64,000 nt of DNA. Source: Lagopus muta. Its lineage: Eukaryota > Chordata > Aves > Galliformes > Phasianidae. The notes beneath the pieces were generated by a model, which saw only the letters and a program-made list of their open reading frames with translations, was not told the origin of the DNA and made no database searches. Numbering within the stretch: the first letter of the stretch is position 1; the number at the start of each line of letters is the position of its first letter. The position numbers and the translations under genes are program-made. The stretch lies in assembly GCF_023343835.1 (NCBI RefSeq), contig NC_064435.1:78936134-79000133 (forward strand), given 5' to 3'. Positions 37,001-49,000 of this stretch are shown in pieces.

Positions 37001-40000
37001 CAGAAAAAAATTAGTCAATTTGAATTTATTATAATTTGCAAAAACTAAAAAACAAGCAGCTTTCAACTTAGAATCTTAACTGTGAATGCAAGGAAGCCAT
37101 AAAACGATCAGATGCTTCACTACAAGAGCATTTTCTCACTTTGTTGCACAGAAGTATTTGCAGATCAGCATTGCTGAATACTAGAGATTTCGCATATTTT
37201 ATTCATCATATCCTCAGTTGTGCTTTTAACATCGCTGCAGTAAAATTCTGTGCATCAAACAAGTTCCTTTCATGTAGCAAATGTGGTGTACTGTAGTTAC
37301 CCCTTCAGTTTTTATGGAAAAATGCAAACTGAGTGAATCTTTTTTTCCATGCATGCTATTGATGAAAAAGTTCTTAATCAGGTGTTCCAAAAAGGAAACT
37401 AGTTTTTGTAGTCTTCAGCAGCATTTCTTATAGATGAGTCAATTCAGTACTTCTGCACTGTGCTGTCTTTTGCAAATATTTCAAAATGCCACATTAAATT
37501 GTTTCCAGGCAATGATTAAAAGTCTTATTAATACATTCGTATTAAAAGCAACTACAGCATTTTTAGCTTTGCTTTGGAGTCAAAATTAAGTCAATGTTAG
37601 GCATCCACTTCAATTATGCAAACATTTTGGTATGGTAGCTGCTTTATGCTTCTCTCAACGAGTTCATTACGAAGCTCATTCTTTACAGTAGCTATTAAGA
37701 CACTTACTGTATCTTTTGCAAAGTACAAGATGTTAAAATTTGACACCACAATACATACATGTGGCTTAAAATTAAAATATGTGAAATTCCAGTGCAAGCA
37801 AAGCACTCCTGGCTCTTTCAGAGAGCGTAACAGAACATGAGAAACTCACAACAGTGATAGGGCTGAAAGCAGGTGGAAGTGTCACCTAGAATTTTGTGGT
37901 TTGAAATCTCTAAAACTTACACTAGATGGTTAAAAATGTTTTATCCTCAAGACTCACTGGAATATTAAAGGATATGAAGCGAAGACATTTTTCTTGTGAG
38001 CTTCTCTGTAGGCACTGAGGGAGCTGCAGATTTTGCTTTTTTTATTTGCATCTCTTAGATGTATTCAACATTTAAGTCTTAATTACTTCTAGGATATTCC
38101 AGAAAACGTGAAGTAAAAGAAAAAAGGTTTTAAAAAGAGATTCATTTTAGTAAGAAAATGAGGCAAGCTTCAAATTCTGCCACTAAAAATATTTTTCAAT
38201 GTATAAATATTTCAGTAATTTCAATATATAAACTTATTTTCAAATAAAAAAAGAATCAGTAGTCTCAGTGGGACAGTGCATTCACATTAGGGTTTTAGTT
38301 TTGCTACATGGAGACAGCTAACACTGCCACCAACATGTATGTGCATTATTTAGATCTGATCTTTGTCCCCTGCACCTTATAAATTAAAATTTTGACAGTA
38401 CCAGCTGACCATAAATGAAGAAGAAGAAGAAGAAGAAATAACAAACTTTTTCCAGTAATGCAGAGTTGAAAACAAGCAGCCAAATAAAAACAAAACAGCC
38501 TACAGCGAGTCCTTGTCAGACAGCTTGAAATTTTGGCTTAGTTAATGAATCCCAATGAACCAATGGAAAACATTCACCAGTTTGCTTTCAGACCAACTCT
38601 GCTGCATGTGTTCATAAGTTCCATGAAGACTGCATGCTTTCTGTTGAATACAAACTGTATATTTTTTTTCATACCCATCCTTGCTTTTTATATTTTATTT
38701 TTTGTTTCCCTTGCCTTGGTTGGATGCCTGTGTGTGTTTAATCCAAATCCCTGTCCAGTCCTGGAGTTTGAACTACGGAAAGCCAAGGAGACCATACAGG
38801 CCCTCCGAGCCAACCTGACTCAGGCTGCAGGTGGTGTACACAAACCTTTTCTTAAGCCTCTACTTTGAACAATGTAGAAGTAGCTGAGCTCATCCTGGTT
38901 GAAAGAATAAAATTTAGTTACTGTTTCTTTTTCCTCCCCAGAAAATGAAGTTCCTTTGCAGGAACGAAAAAATTATAAATCAAGTCCTGAAATTCAGGTA
39001 GGTGGCTGGTGAAAACTGAGCTTTGCATGGGCCTTAATGCAGATATGCTTCAGTAGCTTACAGCAAGATGAATCAAAGATGCAGTGTATTGTTTTCTTTT
39101 TTTCCAGGAGCCAATCAGACCTCTTGAGAAAAGAGCTCTAAACTTCCTAGTTAATGAATTTTTATTGAAGAATAGTTACAAGCTTACATCAATAACATTT
39201 TCAGATGAAAACCATGATCAGGTAAGATTTTCTTTTTTATTACACATGAATTTTCCACATTCAGATCTTTTTGTAAGCTCAAGTGAGCTTAAATGAGCAT
39301 TCTAAGAGTTAAATGTTAGCATTTTCATATAAAAGAATGGCTTGGAAACAGCTGTTTGAGAAGTACATTCTCCAAGTTTGTAGGAAGGAGACGAGTCTCT
39401 TCTTTCTATAAAGGAAGCAAAAGAAGGTAATGATAACTATCTCTAATTGTATTTCACTATTCAGCTTATGTATTTAGAAAGGCAGTTTCCAAACAGTGTC
39501 ATAAAATTCTAGAATGTTGAGGTTGGACAGCACCTCTGCAATTCATCAGGTCCAGCTCTTGCTCAAGCAGTGGCATTGAAAGCAGGTTGTACAAGTCCAT
39601 GTCCAGACAGCTCTCACCTCTCCAAGGAGGAGACTCCACAACTTCCAACCTGTGGCAGTGCTTGGTCACTCTCACAGTAAATGAGTGTTTCCTGACATTC
39701 CAGTTTGTGCCCATTGCTTCTTGTCCTGTTGCTGGGCACCATTGAAAGGAACCTGTCTGCATGTTCCTTGCACCCTTCCTTAGGGTATTTATATACATTG
39801 ATGTGATTTCCCTCTGAGCCACTTTTCTCTAGGCTGAACAGTCCCAGCTTTCTTGGCTGCTCCTCACAGGAGAGATGTTCCAGTCCCTGTTCCTTCACCA
39901 TTTTCATAGCTCCTTCCCATTACTCTCTTCAGTGTCCGTGTCTCTTGTACTGGGGAGCCCAGAACTGGACACAGCACTCCAGATATGGTCTTACAAACCC

Positions 40001-43000
40001 TGAACAGAGGGGAGAGGTCCCCTCCCTTGGTCTGACTGCACTTGGTGTAATGCAGTCTAGAATATCATTAACCTTCTTTGCAGTAGGAGCACATTGCTTT
40101 TGTATGTATTTAATATTAAATTTGTATATAACCAGACTAGAAAAAAATTGTCAACATTCTTGAAGTAAAAAAATTAAAAGCATGAATCTATTTGAGATTT
40201 AACTTCTTTTAAGAGAGCATCACAACTCCTCATTATCAGTGTGCATGCTTATTTGTGTATATAAATGTGAAATAATCTTGTAGGATAGTTAAGTTACATG
40301 TCAGTGAAAAAAACAAGGTCGAGTTGTAACAGTTTGAGATAGAAGGTTGTATTATTGTATTCATCAGTGTACACTGAATACACTTATGTCCAGATTTTGC
40401 TGAAAATACACACCCTGTCTATCAGTTGTCTTCAGAGCTATTTGACTGTCTCCTTTTGGAAGATTGTACATGTAAGTGAGAAGGGAACAAAGTGACAGCC
40501 CTATCAGTAGGAAGTCTTCTACCATGTTTACTGGCTTCTGTTAGAATTTGATCAATTATACGTTTGATTCTCCAAAGTATTTGTATCCTAGAGCACAAAA
40601 AAAATTGTGAGCTGTGTGTTTTGGAAGGTTCTCTTTTTTTAATATACTGCTTAGAACTGTCTTTAGGGTGAGACTGTTTTAGGTTATGAAATGAGCTCTT
40701 ATTACTGCAGTGCAGCTTTGACATGATTATTTTGCTCTTCTTTGAATGCAGACCTAAGTTAAACAAGGAAGAAAAACAGTGCTAGAAGTAAGTCTATTGT
40801 GTGGTTTGTTTTCTCTTATTGCTTTGAAGGATTTTGAATTGTGGGATGATGTGGGATTGAACATTCCAAAACCTCCTGACCTTTTACAACTCTATCGGGA
40901 CTTTGGAAACCATCATGTTACCACAAGAGATGTGGTGGATGTATCAGTTGGTGTAGATGATGATGAGTTGGAGGCTGCCACCCCTATACTTGGGACAGTT
41001 CCGGTATTTGAAACAACACCACAATCAATAGAAGTAAGAGGCTGTATGAAAGAAATTTCAACTGTTTGCATCATTACTTCATTGTGCTAACCTCTTTTGT
41101 CTCTATCTTGTATTTAGCAATGTTTGATAGTGCAGAAATTAGAAGATCAAATTAGTGTTTTAAACAATGAGAAATGGTCTTTGATGGAACAAATCCAAAG
41201 ACTTGAGAGGTATGTATTTATCCATCTGCTTAACTGCTAATAAATGTCAGAGTAACTTCTCAATGTTTTTCTGGCACATGTATCAAAACACAGTTTTTAC
41301 CTACAAAATTGCTAGGAGTTCTTTGGAGCAGTGCAATCTTTCCTTTTAGTGTGTGGTATTTGATTTGGGGAAAAAAAACCAAGAGACTTTAAACTGAGTA
41401 TTTATCTTTTGATTACTGACATTGTTTAATTTTGGAATTAGCTTTGTTCCCTCAGTGCAACTTCTTTATTTACTTAACTGAAAATAGCATCAGTTCTGAT
41501 GTGTTTTGTGTAGATTTTGCTCCTCAGTCAGCTATATTTAACTCTGCAGTACTGCACTGTGGAGAGGTTGCAATGCTGTTTAAGGTTGTATTTTAAATAA
41601 TTTATTTTAATATCGTTTTTCTTTCTGTAATAGAAATGACAAGATCTTGAACAACGACGATAAAAAGCCTTTAAAAGTTTGTTCAAAACGTGATTCTGTA
41701 AGCTGTAAGATTCCATTCCTCTTAGGAGAATGAATGTTAGGACAAGTTAGACAATTTTTCAATGACTTTAACGACTTGTACTCTTACCATTTCAAAACTA
41801 AGTGGGGTGCTTTGTACTAATTCTTTTTGTAGTATTTTGAGTTTTGTACCCCAGATGGGTGTCTCTCTGTGGACAGTATGTTTCAGTACTAAGAGCTCAG
41901 CCAGAAACATTATAACACTAGCTCTTGTCACTTATTTATAGCTTTGAATCACTTGTTCTGAATGCAGCATTTTTCTTTCTACTAATTGTTGACTGAAGAC
42001 CTCTGGTAAACTGGTGCTCATCTGAAGAACTTGATAGAGACCTTGAACGTACTGGATTTGAAGAAAGAACTGTTCAGTGTGTTGTCCTTATTTCTGTCCT
42101 TGTTTTGTGATTCCGGCAACCTTGTCAGGAAAGTAACAAAAACATTCATTCTTGGTTTTAACTTTTTCAGTGAAATAGATTTCCTCAAGAATGAAAACTT
42201 TGCCGTGTCTACAGTTTATGGTGTAGCTCCCCATCCTTCCTTAGAGCAAGTGCCTCACACAGTCTCAGAGGACAATGGACGGTACTTGGATATCAAGAGC
42301 TCTGAGAATGACAGTAAACATGCAGACGCTGAGGAAAAAAGCCTTTCTTCATCAGCTGAACATGATACAAGGACTTCAAAAGATGATACGCTAAATTCTG
42401 TCCCCTGTAAAGACACAGAGAAAGTGTCCTCTTGTGCTCCATCAGCTAAAACTGCAGTGCACTTTGATAAACCGAATAGGTGAGCGATTAGTTTTAAAAT
42501 AAAATGCTTTAAAAATTAAGAAGTGTATAATTTCTCTAACAAAGCCCAGCAGCAGGCATAAATCATTTTTGTTTTGAATATGAATGAAAGGCTTAGCATG
42601 CCTTTATTGAACACTGATGATACTTTCACATAGTGTTCCTACTGATTTTTAGGGAAGGCAATTTTTAGCATCAACTGTAAGTGCTTCTTTTCACCTCCTA
42701 CTTGTTTCTAAATCTTGCCATAATCTTTGTGTCAAAAATGAAAAGCCAAAATTGAAGTGATGAATGAGAAAACAGGTTGTTTGTGTTCTCCATTACAATT
42801 TAGTTTTGTAATGAAATCTATTCCACTTGGAGAGTGGTTGGAAAGACTTTAGTTTTTCCATCTGGAAATGCAGGTTTAGTAGTTATTTTCCTAGGGCACT
42901 TAAAAACTTAGGTTTGTTTGTTTGTTTGTTTGTTTTAACCAGAAATAGTACCCACTGGTATTCTCTCTTGTTTTTTGATGTTTGAATTTGAGGCTTGTCT

Positions 43001-46000
43001 TCATTAGGTAACTACGATTCTTTTTAATTAAATAAAGTATTCATGTTATTAATTGGAAACTATGAGTCTGTGCGTTTGAATGCTCTGAAATATATGCAGG
43101 ATTTTTAAGCATTATGGTGAAGAAGGGAAGTAACTTATTGAATAAGTAAAAGACAAACAAAAGTGTACTACTAGGAGTTGAGCAGGCTGCAGAGATAGTA
43201 AAGTGTGTACAACTGAGGGCATGCATAGGAAAGTAATACAAAGAAGAAATGGACGTGTGTGGTATTCTGCACAGATGGAAAAATGAATAGAAGCTGAAAA
43301 TTACTTCCCCTGCTCACCTCCCTCCAAAAAAAGAAAGAAAAAAGAGTAACTACCCTTGCTAATAATTAACTTTGCTCACAAATCCTGTGTGTCTTGTAAG
43401 TTCTCATATTAATCCTGGGAGATGAAGGCAGGTTTTTTTAGAATGGAGCAGCAGGAAAGATATTTAATTTCTGAGTACAGTATGTTAGCGTTACTACTAA
43501 TTTCATCTGTTCTTTATTGAATGATTAGTGCTTAGTAAGAAAGTAAAACTCAGGTGGGACTTATCTGAGTTTTTTCAGTGGTTCCATTTAAACTTTCAGG
43601 ATTTGTTTAATGTATTTTTATATTTGTTTCATATTCTAGCTGAACACTGAGGCTGCGTAATAATCAAAATTTGTACCTGTCATACATTTATGACTGTAAA
43701 TTTGTATGCTTGCCTTCATCTGTGTCTTCTTACAAGTTTCTTTTTGTTCAGTGTAATTGGGACTGCTGGGAGGAATTAAGAACACAAATAGTAGGTTGGT
43801 GGTTTGGAGATAGTAGAGGATGGGTATTAAAATAGGATGAGATCTATGGATAAGGAAGGAATTCCTGAGGAATATATGACAGGTTTCTAGAATAGATAAA
43901 TTAATTTATTTTGCTGGCTCACAGGCCTTTAAAACCCATGTGCAATGATGTATGGCTGCTGCAGCATTTTTTTTTTTTTTTTTTAGATTTTTTTTTTTTT
44001 TTTTTTAAGAAAAACAACTACCCTGAATAAAACCATCAGTTTACATGGAGTCCATTAATTTCAGAGATGCACTGATACAGCGTTTAGTGCACAAATAAGT
44101 GGTGTGTAATATGTAGCTATTTTGGTACTGAATTTCCTATTTTACATGTCAGTGAAGGATCAAAGGAAACAATCCTTGATAGTGTTTTATAGACTCATAT
44201 CTCTCAGCTGACTACATGAGAGAATTATACTGTTTCTTAATCAATGCTGCTTCTCCCACAGATCTCAAGATACTCATGTACTGCATATATATTTTATTCA
44301 ATCTAAGGCAGTCATTTGTAGAGAACAATTACTGCAGTTTATTCAAGAGTTGTTAAAAAACTGCATTAAAAGCTAGGACTTGGTTCTTAAAGACAAGACT
44401 GTTACTACTATAGCTAGAGGATGGATTCTTGGCATAAATCTTAACCAGATGGGAAAAGATGATGGGAGAGCAAGTGAGCCTGCTTGATGTGACTGTAACA
44501 GGAACAGGTGTGTGTACATGCCCAAAAATGAGGACCTGGGGATCCTTGGAGAAGTGCCTTGTGTAACAGATTGCAACAGAAAGCACTAGCAGAAGTTTAA
44601 ATAGACTCCATTGCATATATTTATTCAACTCGTTTTAGGTGTTTGGTAATTTGAACCAAATACAAGGTGTTTTCTTCATGTAGCAGTCAATTTTTCAGTA
44701 AATTGTCTCCTTTCTCCTAGTTATGTAGGGAAAAGAGTGGTGCTTGCATTTTGTCTTCATCATGCTTTCTTATATTTGCACTTCGTTACTGGCATCTGCT
44801 GGTCCTTGAAAAGGCTTTCTGTTGACTTGGTGAAAGAGGCCTGAGTTTGTCACTGTTTCTGTTAGAAGAGGCTTTATTAAATTTCATAAAGCAGCTTTCT
44901 AGAATGTAAATGTAGGTAGTAGGACTTATAGAGCCTATGCTGCCCAGAGCTTGCCTGTTAATTAACCCCTAGGGAAATTCAAGGGAAATGCTGTCACACT
45001 TGGTCTTTTTTTCTCTGCAAAATGAGGATAGAATTTTGTCCCAATTTGAGTATTTAATTAAGGTTTCAGGTAGATAAGAATTTGACATTCTGTGGAGTGC
45101 AAAGGTAAAATTAAAATGAACAGCCAAGACATAGGTTGGCTTTGATTCTGTTGATATTACAGTACTGCTTTGCAACGCTTGCTCCAGTTCTCCCAGTGTA
45201 ATTAAAGGCTGGAATAGCGTCTGCAAATATGGCATTCAGTAATGCCTTTATGCAGTAAGGGCTAGCATATTATTAAACCAAGGTCCTTTACAGCTCACTA
45301 CCATCTGGATCTCTTATTTTTCTTAAGTGAACTCTTCTACAAAATCAAGCTGACTTGAATTAAAATAAACTGACTTCATTAAAACTTAAAGAGAAGGGGA
45401 AGACTTTCTGTATGTTTATCTAAATCCTTCTGGTTTAGATTAGACTGTTTTAAGCAAGAAATTAGATTTTTGATGTTGGTGTTTTGGGTTTTTCTTTCTT
45501 TGGTTAGAAAAGATTTGTATATATTTCCCGTGGATAATGTAACTTTTCAACCTATTGAATAAAAATATATATGTCCATACATGTACAATCACATATATGT
45601 AGGCTTTTCTTCACTTAAGCTCTCAAAATAGCACTTATAAGAGTTGAAGTATTAAAAGGTGTATTTTCCACAAAAGAAAGAAATTGCCCTCTGCCTGGAG
45701 GACAAATGCTCCTTCTCTCTTGAAGCATGGTGGATGAAGCAGTTAGATTAGTCTCTAAATACAGAAGATAAAGGCATCGTCAGGGTCTTCTGAGGTCATT
45801 TCTGCCAAATTATTCTCTTTGGACAAACTAGTTCTGAGACTCTTATCTGAGTTTTGTGTTTGTACTTGAGGCTTTGAGTAGCTGGACTGTGTTTGCTGGT
45901 TCAGTGCATATCCACGAGGTGGTACTTCTAGAAATAAACATCAGGGATTAGACAGCAACTTAAGTCAGGCTTTCGCTATCCATCTGAACCCAACATTTAG

Positions 46001-49000
46001 ATTCTAGATTGGCAGTTTAGTGTGGATTTAATGCTGAAGCTTCTAAGTGATGGACTACTCAAACTTTTTTATCCAATGTACAAAATCAGAGCATTGAGCA
46101 AAAACTGCTGGTTGCTTGCAGTATTTTTTCCTTCAGTTTGCAAAAGAGTATGCTTCCTCTTGTATTGCTGAAACTTCCTTTTTCTTTATGTCTTCTTTTT
46201 CTTCTTCCTTTTCTATTTTTGTCTGTGAAGCAATCTGAAAGACATTACATTTTTAGGAACTGAAAGTAACTTGTTAATTAGGGCATATTTGTCTTCTAGT
46301 TACAAACTGGAAATCATAGAAGTGAAAGGTAATTGTGAATATTCTTCTGCATGCTTCACTGAAAACTGAAAACAAATGCTGTTGAATGTCATTTTATCTA
46401 TCTGGCTGAACCAGAGTGAAAGTCATTACCTTTCTGATCCATACTTTCCCTCACCTTCCCTTTTTGATGATATTTCAGGAAATTGTCACCAGCTTTCCAT
46501 CAAGCACTACTGTCTTTCTGTCGAATGTCAGCAGATAGTCGTTTGGGATCAGAGGTATGTTTCCCAGTTGGCATAAACTAGAAGATTCCTTCTGTACGAT
46601 AGCAGTAGTTAAACCATCAATTGTTTTGTGTCAACGCTTATCAAGGTACACGGAAAGGGCAGTTTATGGGCATGAAAATTAAGAAAAAAGGATTCTAGCT
46701 AAAATATGCTACCTAGTTATAGCTATGTAATTACTGGGAAATTTTGAGTTTCAACAAGTGGATTCATGAGTAACCAATCAAGAACATCAAGAAGGATGTT
46801 TTTCTATTCCTTTACTTCAGTTAAAAATATGTAAATATACTCTATTTTCTAGGTATCTCGAATTGCAGACAGTGAGAAAAGTGTCATGCTAATGTTGGGA
46901 CGCTGCCTGCCTCATATTGTTCCTAATGTGCTGCTTGCAAAGCGAGAGGTGAGGAACCTGGGAATTTTGCTTTTTATTTTTACCAGGATGCTTTCTTCAT
47001 TTTGAAGATTTTACTTGCAGTCGTGTTCTTACTTTTGTGCATGCATCTCTGCTTCTAGAGAATGGTTTTACATCTCTGTCAGGTGAGTTCAGTAAACCTG
47101 CATGATGGTATCTGAATATTTCTTCCTTTCCTTAAGGCACCTGTTGGCGTTCAGCAACACTAACTCTTACTGTAGGTCCATCCATTTGTGGTAGCACCAG
47201 CGTTTTTGTTAGAGAAGGCTCTGGTTGATGTGGGTCACAAAGAACAGAGGATGAAGTTCAAAAATTAAATTTAATTTTATTTCCTCAGTTTTGAAGTGGA
47301 TTAAAGCTCAGGTTATTTTGCAGCACTGCGTACTTTTGAAAAAATTTTAGTATATTTCCTGAAGATCCACATATCAGCCAAGACAGTGTTCATCAAAAGC
47401 ACCTCTTCATAGGAAAATTCCCAATCTTATTCATGCATTTTCCTCAAATTTGTAGTAAATCTAAATAAAATAGAATCAAAAAATCACATTTTTTCAAAAT
47501 GAAGTGAATCTTCTATATAGCCATTCACACTGCGTGACGTAGAAAAGGAAGGTGGTGATTGAGGATGGGGGAAAGAAATGCTGTTATGCTTTGCTGTGTA
47601 AGTATTGCACACTAGTAAAACCATGTTTACAAAAAAAAAGTAGAAAAAAAAATGTAGCTGCCCTATTCTTAACCATAGCAGGGGTATTAAAATAGCATAT
47701 TTTGTTGAATAAGCTGTAGTCCTTGTTGAGGAGACCTACAGTATGGTACATTTAGTAGGGCTTATTGCATAAATTTGTTTTAAGGCTTTTAAAACTCCTT
47801 TAGAAATTTGTACTGATCCTATAATATAAAATTTAGAAGCATACAAGCAATTATTAGTGGTCGACGTGGTCAATTTGACATGTTCCGCACATTGATTACA
47901 GATGTACTGTATTTGAAAGTATCGTACTATATAAACTATATTACAGGGTTTTGGATGGATGAATGCAGCAGGACTTTTGTTTGCTGTTCATGGAAAAGAT
48001 TTTGTTAGTAATCTTTCAGAAATAATTCTATAAATGTTCTAGGATCAGTGCTTAATTTCTGATTTCTTAATTACTCCTTCCCTTTGCTTGGCAGGATGTG
48101 ATATTTTGGCTTATTACTGCTTGTCGCATAGTCTGTGCAGTACACTTAATATTTCCATGACCTTTTAGGCTATTTCCTACTTTGTTTTACAGTTGAAATA
48201 CGTCTGATTACATTTATTTTTGCCTTGAATGAATCATCTATTTCAATTTGACTGAAGATATCAAAATTGAGGATTTTGTAACTGGATTGCATGGGATGCT
48301 TAACATTCTGAAAATTGAAATTTTCTTTAAAAACAGTTATTGTTAGTTACCACTCATTGGTATAACTATTGTAGTGTTCCTTTAGGTGTAATTACAGAAT
48401 TTGAAGGACATTTTGGGTAGACCATCTGTTAGTATTTTTCACGTTAGCATTGTGAAATGCCAAACTAAGATCTAGGCTCTCTTCAACAAGGTACCCTCTT
48501 GGGTCTTACCTACACAGTCTTATTGTTACAGATTCTTAACTGAATTTTATTGATAACTGGTCTTTGAAATGTACTAAAAATTCTCGATATGAGCAATATA
48601 CTTCATAAGTGATCACCAGGCTGTGCTGAAAATATATATGATGGTATTTAAGGTCTTACACTGTCACCGTGTTTAATGTGAGAATTAAACAGTGGTTTTG
48701 TGGTGAATCTCTAAGGTCCTCCCTTATCTTTGTTCCTTAAGCATCATCACGTTGTAATTGATTGCAAAATCTGCAGCTGAACGTGTGTTGTGTATTGCCA
48801 TTTTGAAGAAGCTGTTAAGTGGAGGATGACAGTCTCTTAACAGGTTTTGTCCCTAGCCAGAGATTTAGGGGCCATTTCACCAATCCTTTTCACCCTCTTA
48901 AAAGTTAGAGGCAGCCTCCCTGACGTGGGACTAAGTAAATACGATCCAGTAAATACGATAGTTGACATCTGAGCAGCCACTTAGCATCAGAATGGCTGGC

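Larger units (their letters stand above)
31842..38758 (+). other. RELCH: RELCH intron 2 (6.9 kb)
   Basis: AT-rich intron. A young CR1 copy lies at 32993-33476 (-). A (GAA)7 tract lies at 38417-38437. Just before exon 3 is an ATG-initiated frame (38545-38758) that reads into exon 3, discussed as a finding. I see nothing else that can be supported. Confidence 0.8.
42480..46478 (+). other. RELCH: RELCH intron 8 (4 kb)
   Basis: AT-rich intron with a (GTTT)6 tract at 42912-42935 and a double T-run at about 43967-44006. No CR1 copy or extra exon is recognisable. The open minus-strand frames here are short and show no family resemblance. Confidence 0.75.

Noticed and set aside
42031..42170. Upstream extension of RELCH exon 8
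   Set aside because: The frame is open but starts with TTG, and a strong acceptor at 42169-42170 gives the correct phase with exon 7.
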